From Mesostigma viride (lineage: Eukaryota; Streptophyta; Mesostigmatophyceae; Mesostigmatales; Mesostigmataceae), in the NCBI GenBank assembly GCA_009746045.1, contig RPFO01000086.1, forward strand, positions 1,104,397-1,168,396: a stretch of 64,000 bases of DNA, in the 5' to 3' direction. The notes under the pieces were generated by a model. The model saw only the letters and a list, made by a program, of their open reading frames with translations, had not been told where the DNA came from and searched no databases. Made by a program: the position numbers and the translations under genes. Positions 10,519 through 22,492 of this stretch are shown piece by piece; the stretch's first letter is position 1; each line of letters starts with the position of its first letter.

Positions 10519-11228
10519 TACGTACACGTGTATGTAGTATGTAATGCGTGCGCCGGACGAGGGTACACGCCGGTTCACGATGATCAAGTGTGAAAAATAC
10601 GTACACCGCGCCCACAAATTTTTTGGTACATGCACGTTATGCACGTCCGATCCACGATTAGTACTTTACATATTAATGTGAGGATTTCGCACAAGCCATC
10701 GTCAATGATGCTATGCTTTCAGTACATATAAACAGTCCAAGCGAACACATTATATTTCATGAGCCTGTCGGGCAAAATTAATTTTGGCGTGTATGCCAAA
10801 TTTTAACACGTCGATATGCCATGGCGGACCTGGTACTACGTACTGTACGTACCGGTGGCAGCCCTTACGCACCTTTCGTAAATACGAGGAAGCCAGACGT
10901 AATAACTGAGGATCGATCAATTTCAGACTTCTGACTTCCGCCGCATCCTTTTTAACCACAACGCGTCAGTTCATTAAATATGGCCCCTACATCGAGGGTA
11001 CCCCATGTTTGTTGCGTTTCTCCCTCGTTGCGGAACCGCAAAATCGGTGAGTGCCTTTTGCGGAACTGGCTATGGCGATTCTTCCTGACCCCGTATCTTT
11101 CTGTAGACATAAGCTTTTACGCAACGGAAGGTGGCGTTGGGTAGCCCTACACTTCCTTCATATAAATACGTCATTTAATTTTTTTTGATTAGTTGCGTAA
11201 CTAGTTGCGTTACCGCGGGTTGGTACTG

Positions 11229-13556
11229 TACTATTCCTTGACATCCATGTACGTAGACGGGCCATGATGACACCATGGGAGCCTGAATCCTCATCATTAA
11301 TTACATAAATGCCATTCATGCACGTACACGGGCAATGATGACACCATGGGAGCCTGAATCCTCATCATTAATTACATAAATGCCATCCATGTACGTAGAC
11401 GGGCCATGATGACCCCATGGGAGCCTGAATCCTCATCATTAATTACATAAATGCCATCCATGTACGTAGGCCAGCCATGATGACACTATGGGAGCCTGAT
11501 TCCTCATCATTATTTACATAAATGCCATCCAGGTACGTACAGGGGCAATGATGACACCATGGGAGCCTGAATCCTCATCATTAATTACATAATTGCCATC
11601 CATGTACGTAGACACGCCATGATGACACCATGGGAGCCTGAATCCTCATCATTAAGTACATACATGTCATCCATGTACGTAGACGGGCCATGCATGATGA
11701 AGCCATGGGAGCCTGAATCCTCATGATTTTTTTTTCTTTGACATCCATGTGTACACGTAGGCCAGCCATGATGACACCAATGGAGCCTGAATCCTCTTCA
11801 TTAATTACATAAATGCCATCCATGTACGTAGGCCAGCCATGATGACACCATGGGAGCCTGAATCCTCATCATTAATTACATACATGCCATCCATGTACGT
11901 AGACGGGCCATGATGACACCATGGGAGCCTGAATCCTCATCATTAATTACATAAATGCCATCCATGTACGTACACGGGCAATGATGACACCATGGGAGCC
12001 TGAATCCTCATCATTATTTACATAAATGCCATCCATGTACGTACACGGGCAATGATGACACCATGGGAGCCTGAATCCTCATCATTAATTACATAAATGC
12101 CATTCATGTACGTAGACAAGCCATGATGACACCATGGGAGCCTGAATCCTCATCATTAATTACATACATGCCATCCATGTACGTAGACAAGCCATGATTA
12201 CCCCATGGGAGCCTGAATCCTCATCATTAAATACATAAATGCCACCCATGTACGTAGACGGGCCATGATGACACCAATGGAGCCTGAATCCTCATCATTA
12301 ATTACACAAATGCCAACCATGTACATACACGGGCAATGATGACACCATGGGAGCCTGAATCCTCATCATTAATTACATAAATGCCAACCATGTACGTAGG
12401 CCAGCCATGATGACACTATGGGAGCCTGAATCCTCATCATTAATTTCATACATGCCAACAACACGTAGACGGGCCATAATGACACCACGGGAGCCTGAAT
12501 CCTGATCATTTTTTTTTCTTTGACATCCATGTACGTAGGCCAGCCATGATGACACCATGGGAGCCTGAATCATCATCATTTACTATTCCTTGACATCCAT
12601 GTACGTAGACGGGCCATGATGACACCATGGGAGCCTGAATCCTCATGATTTTTTTTTCTTTGACATCCATGTGTACACGTAGGCCAGCCATGATGACACC
12701 AATGGAGCCTGAATCCTCATCATTAATTACATAAATGCCATTCATGTACGTACACGGGCAATGATGACACCATGGGAGCCTGAATCCTCATCATTAATTA
12801 CATAAATGCCATCCATGTACGTAGACGGGCCATGGTGACCCCATGGGAGCCTGAATCCTCATCATTAATTACATAAATGCCATCCATGTACGTAGGCCAG
12901 CCATGATGACACTATGGGAGCCTGAATCCTCATCATTAATTACATAAATGCCATCCAGGTACGTACACGGGCAATGATGACACCATGGGAGCCTGAATCC
13001 TCATCATTAATTACATAATTGCCATCCATGTACGTAGACACGCCATGATGACACCATGGGAGCCTGAATCCTCATCATTAAGTACATACATGCCATCCAT
13101 GTACGTAGACGGGCCATGCATGATGAAACCATGGGAGCCTGAATCCTCATCATTTTTTTTTTTGACATCCATGTGTACACGTAGACACGCCATGATGACA
13201 CCATGGGAGCCTGAGTCCTCATCATTTTTTTTATGAGACATCCATGTACGTAGGCCAGCCATGATGACACCATGGGAGCCTGAATCCTCATCATTTTTTT
13301 TCTTTGACATCCATGTACGTAGACGGGCCATGATGACACCATGGGAGCCTGAATCCTCATCATTAATTACATACATGCCATCCATGTACGTACACGGGCC
13401 ATGATGACACCATGGGAGCCTGAATCCTCATCATTTACTATTCCTTGACATCCATGTACGTAGCCCAGCCATGGAGACACCATGGGAGCCTGAATCCTCC
13501 TCATTAATTACATAAATGCCAACCATGTACGTAGACAAGCCATGATGACACCATGG
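11229..13556. repeat. 71-bp satellite array, left block (minus orientation)
   Basis: Successive GCCTGAATCC words at 11281, 11352 and 11423 fix the period at 71 bp. A conserved part of about 50 bp contains CCATGTACGTAGACGGGCC, ATGATGACACCATGGGAGCC and GAATCCTCATCAT. A variable linker of about 20 bp (ATTACATAAATGCCAT, ACTATTCCTTGACAT or a T-rich form) separates units. Short ORFs across it are repeat artefacts. The array ends at the 5' LTR of Copia-A, whose target duplication CATGG (13552-13556) is its last five bases. Confidence 0.97.
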
Positions 13557-13934
13557 AGTTAGTCTAAGTCTCCCGCCTGTAGCCTAAGTGGACACGTGCC
13601 AGCACCGCCGGCGCCCAATTGGGTACTGGGACGGTGCTGGACTAGAGTAGTCGTGGCATGGACACGTGGCTGTACTCAGTATGTGATGAGCCGGTACCTC
13701 AGTACCGGGACTGTAGTTGTCATGTTAGGACTGACTAGATCAGGTTGTAACTGATAGGTTAGTCCGTCCAGGATCAGTAAGTTAGTTTAACTTACGCAAA
13801 GTCTGGCCAGCCATCGTTGACGGCTGGCCAGCAGTATATGTGCCACATTATCCTAATGCCAAGGTGTCTCGTCGTTCACGCACACACACGCCATTTGGCA
13901 GTGCCCGAGCATTCCAGCTTTGTGTTGCATAACT
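13557..13934 (+). repeat. Copia-A 5' LTR
   Basis: 378 bp, starting AGTTAGTCTAAG and ending GTTGCATAACT, the same as 20664-21041. It should hold the promoter; TATA-like AGTATATGT lies near 13830. The bases after it (TGCATTAAAAACTCC) do not look like a standard tRNA primer-binding site. Confidence 0.95.
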
Positions 13935-14042
13935 TGCATTAAAAACTCCAAAAACATACACACAACAAGACGACGAGCGTTCGTTTTTCGCGAACAAAAC
14001 AACCCATTCCATTTTTCGACCTCCAGTTTTTTTTGAAAAAAA

Positions 14043-16473
14043 ATGTCTAACCCCAACAGCAACAAGGGCAAGGCTCCAATGCGCCCTAGGAGCCGGTCGA
14101 GCTCCCCGACGTCCTCATCGTCGGGGACGTCAGACTCGGAGCTTGCCGCCCAGGCAGAGATTGAGCGGGCGGCGAGGAGCTTTAACCAGTCCATGGAGGC
14201 TGATCCGACGACGTCGGACACGTCGTCGTCGGGACACTTGTCCGAGGGTTCGTACAGCAGTGCGGTGCTGCGAGTTCCCCTGTATCCGCAGGGGAGGGGG
14301 TCCACGCCTGTGGTCAACAGGCCGAGGGGCCTCCTTACGCCCCGACAGCTGCAGCGGCGGGGGTTGGACCGTCGGCACCTCCTGCAGAGGAGGAGTCCAT
14401 GGAGCTGTATGGGCTCCAGCCTGGTTCCTCAGCCGAGGAGCAGGACGACGCACGCTCGCGACAGGTGGCTGCGGATGAAGGCCTCGCTAGGGCGATGGCT
14501 GAGCGCGAGGAGCGGGAGCTTCGGCGCGCGGACACGCACGCACGTGCTCGCGCCCAGCAGAGGGCGGACGCTGAGAACGTGCGCCGGGCGTTGTTTCAGA
14601 GCAGTGAGCTGGCTTCTGGCGAGGAGCAGTTTGAGGTGATGCGTCGGGGGGACCTTGCATGTTTTAAAAGTTTGCGTCGGTCTCGTGAGCCGAAGGTACA
14701 CCTAGGTGTGCATCAGGAGTCGGAGTTCTCTTTGACAGGTCCGTCGGGGGCATCTGCTGAGGACGAGATCCTCATGACCCCAGCCATGACGGCGCGGGAG
14801 CGTGAGGCGCAGAAGCGCATGGCGACGTTCATCGCCGACAAGCAGCGTCGGCAGGCGCGGAGGGCCGCGGCAGAGGCCAAGAAGGAGCGCGAGCATGCGG
14901 AGAGGGTGAGGCAAATCGCGCTGACGGAGCGCATCAAGCTCAAAATGTCGATCACCCAGGTGCGCCGGGACCGGATGGTCCGCGAACTCAGGGTGTGGAA
15001 AAAGGCGCAGGCGATGAAGCTGCAGCATATGGCTGAGCTGGAGGCGCCTGGCAGGCCGGAGGCGCAGGAACGGTACAGACGCTCGCTGGCAAGGTGGGAA
15101 GCCAATGTGGGAAGGATGGAGCAGCGCATCCTGAAGCAGCGACGACGCATGCTCAAGCATGCACGTAAGTCAGCGGTGAGGGGACCGCTTGGTGAAGCGG
15201 TGAGAGTCGAGTTTGGCCTTGGGCCGGATGAGGATGTTTCTGCAAGCCAAATGTTTTATTATTTGTCGCAGCCTAAGAAGACCATCACCAACCGTGATGG
15301 CACTGCCGCACGCACGCGTGTTTACAGGCAGCCTGGTGAAGCCGGACCGTCTAACCTGTCCAACAGGGAGGACCTCATTGATCAGCTTCAGCTGGCGCAA
15401 GCCATGCTGGAAGCAGATACCCCGCTGTCTCCAGGCGAGCAGGCGACGTTGGCCGACACGGTGGCCAGGCTAGTGGCATCGCTGAAGCCGGCCAAGCGAA
15501 GGGCGCAGGCAGAGGCATGCGCACCCCAGCCAAAGCGGAGGAGGGACGAGGGGGCGGATGACGGGGAGAGGGGGGGAAACCAGGGCGGGGGTGGACATGG
15601 CACCCAGGAGTCTGCACCAACACGGCACGCGGGCGGGGAGCGGCAGCAGCAGCAGCAACAGCAACAGCAGCAGCAGCAGCCACCAACTGCAGGAACGACA
15701 ACAACCTCCAACATGGCCTTGCTAGGCCCAGGTTTGATCCAAAAAAGAAAGAGGACAAGCTAGTGTTTCCGGGTTTGCCAGAGGGCCACACCCAGGACGA
15801 AGCTAGGGAGTGGTTGTTTAAGTTGTCACATGCATATGCTAGCGACAATGTCCGTGATTGGTTTGCCTCTCTACGTGCGTCCACACCCATCCATCAATCT
15901 GCCAAGCCTATCCAGCAGTTGGTACAATTGTACCAAAAGCGTGCCAGCAGCGGGGTAGACGTGGCAGAAAATGTGTTGTGGGCGCAGTTCATGGTTGATC
16001 TTAGGGCACTTGTTACCACGGGGGAGCACTTAGAAGTGCTTAAGGGCTTCCAGTGGATAGAGGCCTATAAGGTCAATAAGCGTGACTATGTGAGTGACAA
16101 CAAAAAATATGTCATGTACATAGAGGGAGATGAGGAGCTGAAGAAGCTCAATGCCAAGTACCTAGTACACCTATGGCTACAAAAGGCAGAACTGGACCCC
16201 ACCACCCTGTCAGTAATCCTGGCAGGTCTAAAGGATAAGTGGGAGGACTTTAGGAAGGCAATGGCCTATGTGCAGCAATGCCTAGAGCCGTTTGCTGCTG
16301 CAGCCAAGGAGGGAAAGGTGAAGCAGGTAAAGGGGGAGGAAGCCTCAGGTACGGGGCTCTCCAAGAAGCAGATGCAGTCGCTGGTAGCCCAGGTAAAGGC
16401 GGTAATGGGGGGGATAAAAACAAAAACAACAAAAGTGGGGGAGGTGGAAACAAGGGGGGGGAAAGAACAATAA
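14043..16473 (+). pseudogene. Copia-A Gag (frames broken, several segments)
   Basis: Starts at the ATG at 14043 (MSNPNSNKGKAPMRPRSRSS). The frame changes between about 14280 and 14340, continues as a charged coiled-coil-like Arg/Glu/Ala-rich segment to a CAG-coded polyglutamine tract (15643-15681), and changes again near that tract. The next segment (RPRFDPKKKEDKLVFPGLPE, then a 236-codon frame from 15763) looks like the structured Gag core. Further switches fall at G7 (16407-16413) and G8 (16454-16461), leading into the zinc-knuckle frame. Gag builds the particle that packages element RNA. Breaks at a CAG tract and at G runs point to slippage, sequencing error or programmed frameshifting. 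Assignment as Gag rests on position and composition. Confidence 0.75.
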
Positions 16474-16475
16474 CA

Positions 16476-18877
16476 ATAAAAACAGAAAACAAAGTGGGGG
16501 AGCTAGCAAGCCAGGGGGTGCTAAGCCAGCAGGGGGGGACAAGAGGTTGCCTCATGACCCCACCAAGCATTGCACTAGGTGCCTTTGTAAGGGGCACCTA
16601 AAAGATGACTGCTGGAAAGGCAAACCCGACTATGGTTCTGACGTTGATGTTTGTCCTGGATGCTGGAAAACACGTCACCCCATTGCAGCAGGAGCGCGCT
16701 GCACGGCACCCAGGCACAACAAGACCACGCCAGGGCGCTACAACCGCGCGGGGGCGGCAGACCAGGGCGACACCTGTAAGCTACCCTCACCATTTTTCAC
16801 AAATGGTTTCCTGTTACCTTCTGTCTGCCAAGTGTTGCCTGAGTGTGATGATGTGGATTGGGAAGTGGCATATGACATGACACTGTCACACATGATGCGT
16901 GACCCCACCATAGCTTCCCTTAGTGCAGCAGCAGAAAAGGTAATCACGTATGGTGCTCTAGCAGAGCAACTGCACAAGGTTATGGGCCATGAGGCTGTGG
17001 CTGAAAGGCTAGCCAATAAAATACAAGGCCATGATCTGGAACAGATGTGCAGGCACGTACGTAAGCACTGTGAGCAATGTCAGCTATATGCTCCTAAGCC
17101 CAGAAAATGGCATGTGGCCACACCACCACTGGCTAGAGGCAAACTGGTTGGGGATGTTATACACGTGGTGAAGGACACGGTATACTACCTAGTCATAAAG
17201 GATGCCTGGTCAAGGTTTGTGGTAGTGGAGCCCCTGCCTGGGATGGATAAAGAGCAGCTGCACAGAGCTTTACAGATAGCCTTGGCACGTTTTCACCCCA
17301 TTGAAAAAGTAATGCTGGATCAGCAGTTTCTCTGCATCCAGGACAGGAATGACCTGCCCAAGATAGAAGTGTCTGGGGCTCAAGATCATGAACGTCAGGG
17401 GTTGGTAGAACGTACCATGAGAGCCATCAGGGATGTGATAAGAAAAATGCCATCCAGGTTGGCTGACTCTGGTAGCTATGCTGACAGGGCATCTTGGGCA
17501 GCAGGGGTGACTACCCAGCTAAACGCCAAACCAATAATGTCCTCACCTTTTGGGGAAATCACCCCAACTGGCCTTCAGTCAGGCAGCTATGCTTCAGAGG
17601 TACACACTCACTACAACACACAAAGGCAGCACTTAGCCAAGTTGCTGGCAAAGAAAGACAAAAACAATGCCAGGCCTGTGTTTGAAGTGGGGGACCATGT
17701 GTTATTTTTCAGAGAGGGTGACAGAGGAAGAGCACACTCTGCCAGATGGCACGGTCCAGCTGTAGTCACCAAAATTCATGAAGAAGGGACTGCAGTCACT
17801 ATACAACATGACAGAGAGCGTGTGGTCAGCAAGCATAGACTCAAGCTTTATTACCCACCACTGGCAGACGTGTCAGGGGTAGAATTCTTGGACATGGATT
17901 CAGAGCAGGAGTCTGGTGGATTGATCTCACCCAATGAATTGGCTAAGGACGTCATTGATGCAAGCACTAGCACCACAGTAGAAGCTCCTGTGTTCCTCAG
18001 TAGTGCAGCCCCACTACAACCCAATAGTCCACCTGGGCAGGAGGACGGTGCACAGGGTGAGCAGCAGGTAGCACCTCCCTCACACCTGGAGGAGTCACAA
18101 AACAGAGCAGATCCTGTCGTTCCCAGGAAGTCATTTGCTGAGATTCTTAAGGCCTTGCACAAGGCACACAACACTAAAGCAGTTGTGGCAACAGGTACAG
18201 CACAGGTCAATGCTGTAGGGGATGCAGGTCAAGATCCTAGTATTTTGGCTGTAGACACCCAAGCACAGGTGAGTATCATCAGTGCAGAAGCTGTATCTGG
18301 TCTGAAAATGAAGGCCTCACCATGGGCTAGAGTGTCAGATTTTTCAGGCAAAACCAAAATGCAGGTCAAAGGTCAGGTGAGCATTCAAATCTTGGGTATG
18401 CCCACTCCATTTCAGGTGGTTGAGGGCTACTCAGGGAATGCCCTGTTAGGGGAACCTTTTGTATCTTACCCTGGTGTTGTCATCTCAGCTGGGAGGTTGA
18501 GTGTGGCAGGGGTAGGACAGGTGCCTCTAGATCATTTTAAAATCCCTTTGAGCCAGATTAGCACTGGGTTGGATGCTGCCATCAATGCAGTTAAGCCCAA
18601 GTACCTCCCAGGTCAGGAACCGTGTGTGGAGGACCTCATACACTCTCAAAAGCTACACCCTTCAGCGTTTGGGCTTGGTAGATGGGATGTTGCATCCATG
18701 TCTCCCCTGTCCTATGATGATATTGTACGGGACTGCCAGACGCAGATTGGGTTTCTTAAGTGGCTTGAGGCTTTTACCAAAGCCAGGGAGGAGTGGGTTG
18801 TTCCAGATGCACGTAGTCCCACACACACACCACCTGTGACTCCTCTTGATGCTATGCCAGCTGGGCCAAGAAGCTAA
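16476..18877 (+). CDS. Copia-A Pol, part 1: zinc knuckle, integrase, retropepsin-like domain
   Basis: Residue numbers count from 16547. CTRCLCKGHLKDDC (9-22) is a canonical CCHC knuckle. Integrase follows: zinc-binding H143, H148, C175, C178, then catalytic D203 (GDVI), D258 (MLDQQF) and E288 (QGLVERT). The D258-E288 spacing is 29 residues where Copia usually has about 35. An SH3-like tail follows (FEVGDHVLFF to WHGPAVVTKI). A retropepsin-like domain comes only then: AVDTQAQVSII, and NALLGEPFVSYPG as its later LLG motif. The usual Copia order has protease before integrase, and the catalytic DTG reads DTQ. The frame ends near 18877 at a break just before the RT. Confidence 0.88.
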
Positions 18878-20280
18878 GGTTAAAGTTTGTGTGCAAGCAT
18901 AAACCTCAGGCTGATGGGGGACCACCCATTTTCCATGCTAGGCCATGTGTTACTGAGTTCAGGGGCTCTACAGAGCTGACAGAGGCTGAGCTTTATACTC
19001 CTGGTATTCAGCAAACGTCTCTCAAGGTGTTGCTTTCCTTGTTTTTGCATCAGCTTAATACAGGGAAGGATTATGTGTGTAAAGCCACAGATATCAAAAG
19101 AGCCTTTCTAAAGGGGGACCCTGCCATAGCACAGCAGGTCTGGAGAGGTCAGGTATACGTGGTGAATACTCCTAAGGTGTGGCACAGGGATATTGTTCAA
19201 CCCTTGTTGAGGCCAAACCTGGGGGTTGAAGGGTTGCAGTCAGCTCCAAAAATTTTTAGGCTGTCTGCACAGGAGGTATTCATGAAGCTAGGGGCCACCT
19301 ATGATGACATTGACCCTTGCCTGTTTGTCATCCCACACCCTGATGGAATGATGATGTTTGTCTGGCATGGGGATGATCAGTTAATCTCAGGTCCTAGAGC
19401 TGCAGTGGATGCTTTCATAGCTCAGGTGTCTGCCAGTTTTGAGATTGGCAAGCAGCTAGAGCTGGGCAAGGAGCCAGTCAAGTTCTGTGGCATGATGCTT
19501 GAGTTGCTGCAGCAGCAGGGCAGCTGGGTTTGTTCCATGCAGGCCTCTGCTGAATACATTAAGTCTTGTCTGGATGTCCTGCCTGTTCACATCACCCCTG
19601 ACATGTGCCCTACCATTAGAGGCAAGCTTGGTTGGCTATGTGCTACATGTGCACCCCACCTGGCTTTTGTGAGCAGGGTAGATGATGAGGTACTACAGGA
19701 GGTAGGAGCACGGGCAATCAAGCAGTTGTTGCATGATGGTCCACCTTTGATGCTTCACTCACTGGACCTGTTTACTCCCATTCACATCACGTGCATGATG
19801 GATAGTTCAATGGAGTCCAGGGTAGTTACCAAGGTTCAAGCCAGAGAGGCTGGATTGTTTTTCCTGCATAACCAAGGTGGGAAGAAGTCACTAGTCTCCT
19901 GGTTCAGTAGATTGCACAAGAGGAAAGCTGTGAGTAGCAATGTAGCTGAATGCAGGGCTGTGGTATCTTCTGTCTTGCATGCAAGGTATCTCAATCACTT
20001 GCTGGTCTGGCTTCAACACCAGGCTGGTAGCTCTGCAGGAGTGAAAGCACATTTGCTGACTGACTCTCAATCTATCATCTCTTTCCTTGCCAATCCTTTG
20101 GCTGTACACTCGGACCTGGATTGGATTGTGCTAAAACAGGAATGCAAGTACCTGGAGTCTAAAGCCCACGTCAGGGACAAAGACAATGCTGCAGATGCAC
20201 TGACCAAGGTGCCACAAGCAGCAGGACCACAATACCAGGTCTTGTATGGGTTGATGAACCCTGGTTACAGTCTGAAGTGA
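18853..20280 (+). CDS. Copia-A Pol, part 2: reverse transcriptase and RNase H
   Basis: Continues Pol after a one-base frame change between 18847 and 18878; alignment by eye with the intact Copia-B Pol (TRLKLRFVIKRK versus KKLRLKFVCKHK) shows the two were one ORF. RT motifs: ATDIKRAFLKGDP (motif A), DDIDPCLFV, then WHGDDQLI where Copia normally has YVDD. RNase H: MMDSSMESR, SSNVAECRAV, LTDSQSII and DNAADALTK, corresponding to the D, E, D residues and the Copia C-terminal signature. It copies element RNA and removes the RNA strand. It ends at TGA 20278-20280. No internal stop. Confidence 0.92.
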   Translation, partial: YASWAKKLRLKFVCKHKPQADGGPPIFHARPCVTEFRGSTELTEAELYTPGIQQTSLKVLLSLFLHQLNTGKDYVCKATDIKRAFLKGDPAIAQQVWRGQVYVVNTPKVWHRDIVQPLLRPNLGVEGLQSAPKIFRLSAQEVFMKLGATYDDIDPCLFVIPHPDGMMMFVWHGDDQLISGPRAAVDAFIAQVSASFEIGKQLELGKEPVKFCGMMLELLQQQGSWVCSMQASAEYIKSCLDVLPVHITPDMCPTIRGKLGWLCATCAPHLAFVSRVDDEVLQEVGARAIKQLLHDGPPLMLHSLDLFTPIHITCMMDSSMESRVVTKVQAREAGLFFLHNQGGKKSLVSWFSRLHKRKAVSSNVAECRAVVSSVLHARYLNHLLVWLQHQAGSSAGVKAHLLTDSQSIISFLANPLAVHSDLDWIVLKQECKYLESKAHVRDKDNAADALTKVPQAAGPQYQVLYGLMNPGYSLK

Positions 20281-20663
20281 CTGGCACATTGTACATGTTA
20301 GCCCATGACCCCCTGCCTAATACTGCAGCTGAAAGGCTGCAGTGGCAGCTGGGTAGTTTTCTGACAGTGAGAAGCACTGGTCTAGAAAGTTGGGACATGA
20401 TGAATGTGTTATTTATTGAATAAAATTTTGTGAGACACTTGTTTGGATGACCATGACATGCTGGGGCCTGGAGCACCCATCTCACTCAGTTAAGAAACCA
20501 TGCTTGAGACATGGGGCCTTTTTAATGCATCTCTTGTACATGTGTGAGGTGACCTTTGGGTCCTAGTAGGTTATCTGACAGTTTTTTAAGGCATTGGGAA
20601 TGGCTGCGTCCATTTGATGGCTATGTGTGTTTCTGTTGAAACCCAAAGAAAACTTAAAGTGGG
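20281..20663 (+). other. Copia-A 3' untranslated region and polypurine tract
   Basis: No ORF. AATAAA at 20419-20424 is a possible poly(A) signal. The purine-rich AAAGAAAACTTAAAGTGGG ends at 20663 directly before the 3' LTR and is the likely plus-strand primer. Confidence 0.7.
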
Positions 20664-21041
20664 AGTTAGTCTAAGTCTCCCGCCTGTAGCCTAAGTGGAC
20701 ACGTGCCAGCACCGCCGGCGCCCAATTGGGTACTGGGACGGTGCTGGACTAGAGTAGTCGTGGCATGGACACGTGGCTGTACTCAGTATGTGATGAGCCG
20801 GTACCTCAGTACCGGGACTGTAGTTGTCATGTTAGGACTGACTAGATCAGGTTGTAACTGATAGGTTAGTCCGTCCAGGATCAGTAAGTTAGTTTAACTT
20901 ACGCAAAGTCTGGCCAGCCATCGTTGACGGCTGGCCAGCAGTATATGTGCCACATTATCCTAATGCCAAGGTGTCTCGTCGTTCACGCACACACACGCCA
21001 TTTGGCAGTGCCCGAGCATTCCAGCTTTGTGTTGCATAACT
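20664..21041 (+). repeat. Copia-A 3' LTR
   Basis: 378 bp, no difference from the 5' LTR seen by eye. Followed by the target duplication CATGG (21042-21046), after which the satellite unit resumes at GAGCCTGAATCC. Confidence 0.95.
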
Positions 21042-21046
21042 CATGG

Positions 21047-22432
21047 GAGCCTGAATCCTCATCATTTACTATTCCTTGACATCCATGTACGTAGGCCAGC
21101 CATGATGACACCAATGGAGCCTGAATCCTCTTCATTTTTTTTATGAGAGGATTCAGGTTACATAAATGCCAACCATGTAGGTAGACAAGCCATGATGACA
21201 CCATGGGAGCCTGAATCCTCATCATTAAATACATAAATGCCATCCATGTACGTAGACGGGCCATGATGACACCATGGGAGCCTGAATCCTCATCATTAAT
21301 TACATAAATGCCATCCATGTACGTAGACGGGCGATGATGACACCATGGGAGCCTGAATCCTCATCATTTTTTTTATGAGACATCCATGTACATAGGCCAG
21401 CCATGATGACACCATGGGAGCCTGAATCCTCATTTTTTTTTTTATCCTTGACATCCATGTACGTAGACGGGCCATGATGACCCCATGGGAGCCTGAATCC
21501 TCATCATTAATTACATACATGCCATCCATGTACGTACACGGGCCATGATGACACCATGGGAGCCTTAATCCTCATCATGTACTATTCCTTGACATCCATG
21601 TACGTAGGCCAGCCATGGAGACACCATGGGAGCCTGAATCCTCCTCATTAATTACATAAATGCCATTCATGTACGTACACGGGCAATGATGACACCATGG
21701 GAGCCTGAATCCTCATCATTTACTATCAGGCTCCCATGGTGTCATCATGGCCCGTCTACGTGTTGTTGGCATGTATGAAATTAATGATGAGGATTCAGGC
21801 TCCCATGGTGTCATCATGGCTTGTCTACGTACATGGTTGGCATTTATGTAATTAATGAGGAGGATTCAGGCTCCCATGGTGTCTCCATGGCTGGCCTACG
21901 TACATGGATGTCAAGGAATAGTAAATGATGAGGATTCAGGCTCCCATGGTGTCATCATTGCCCGTGTACGTACATGAATGGCATTTATGTAATTAATGAG
22001 GAGGATTCAGGCTCCCATGGTGTCTCCATGGCTGGCCTACGTACATGGATGTCAAGGAATAGTAAATGATGAGGATTCAGGCTCCCATGGTGTCATCATG
22101 GCCCGTGTACGTACATGGATGGCATGTATGTAATTAATGAAGAGGATTCAGGCTCCATTGGTGTCATCATGGCCCGTCTACGTACATGGATGGCATGTAT
22201 GTAATTAATGATGAGGATTCAGGCTCACATGGGGTCATCATGGCTGGCCTATGTACATGGATGTCTCATAAAAAAAATGATGAGGACTCAGGCTCCCATG
22301 GGGTCATCATGGCCCGTCTACGTACATGGATGTCAAGGAATAGTAAATGATGAGGATTCAGGCTCCCATGGTGTCTCCATGGCTGGCCTACGTACATGGT
22401 TGGCATTTATGTAATTAATGAGGAGGATTTAG
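21047..22432. repeat. 71-bp satellite with an internal orientation switch
   Basis: Up to about 21726 the units run in the same sense as the left block. From there they are inverted (AGGCTCCCATGGTGTCATC in plus sense) to 22432. At the switch, CATCATTTACTATC joins directly to AGGCTCCCATGG, giving a head-to-head palindromic arrangement. Its last bases, TTAG (22429-22432), are duplicated across element D. Confidence 0.93.
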
Positions 22433-22492
22433 TGTCCATCTTCCCAGTAAAAGTCCTAAATTTAGGACCAAGTGGAATTAAAAAATATATAT

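Larger units (their letters stand above)
8877..11228. other. Non-coding spacer between minisatellite and satellite
   Basis: No ORF with recognisable protein features. It holds an AATT microsatellite, a duplicated TTCCAAGACGCCCAAAGCC near 9790-9830, a patch of ATTCGG-type repeats, GTGTACAC clusters near 10275-10315 and an inverted repeat at 10437. Decayed element remnants are likely but none is identified. Confidence 0.6.
13557..21041 (+). mobile_element. Copia-A: LTR retrotransposon, 7485 bp, Copia-related
   Basis: Bounded by two 378-bp LTRs in which I see no difference, with terminal bases AGTTA...TAACT instead of the usual TG...CA. It is flanked by the 5-bp duplication CATGG (13552-13556 and 21042-21046), which lies in the satellite word CACCATGGGAGCC. 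The coding region reads Gag, zinc knuckle, integrase, retropepsin-like domain, reverse transcriptase, RNase H, but is spread over several frames. Identical LTRs imply recent insertion, which sits oddly with several frame breaks; homopolymer errors, programmed shifts or mobilisation in trans could explain it. Confidence 0.93.

Noticed and set aside
11581-13385. Satellite ORFs such as those encoding SGSHGVIM repeats
   Set aside because: Periodic translation of the 71-bp unit, broken in most units and seen in all satellite blocks.
7253-13556. CRISPR-like regular spacing of repeats
   Set aside because: The spacers are themselves repeated, the unit is contiguous, and the setting is eukaryotic with no cas genes.
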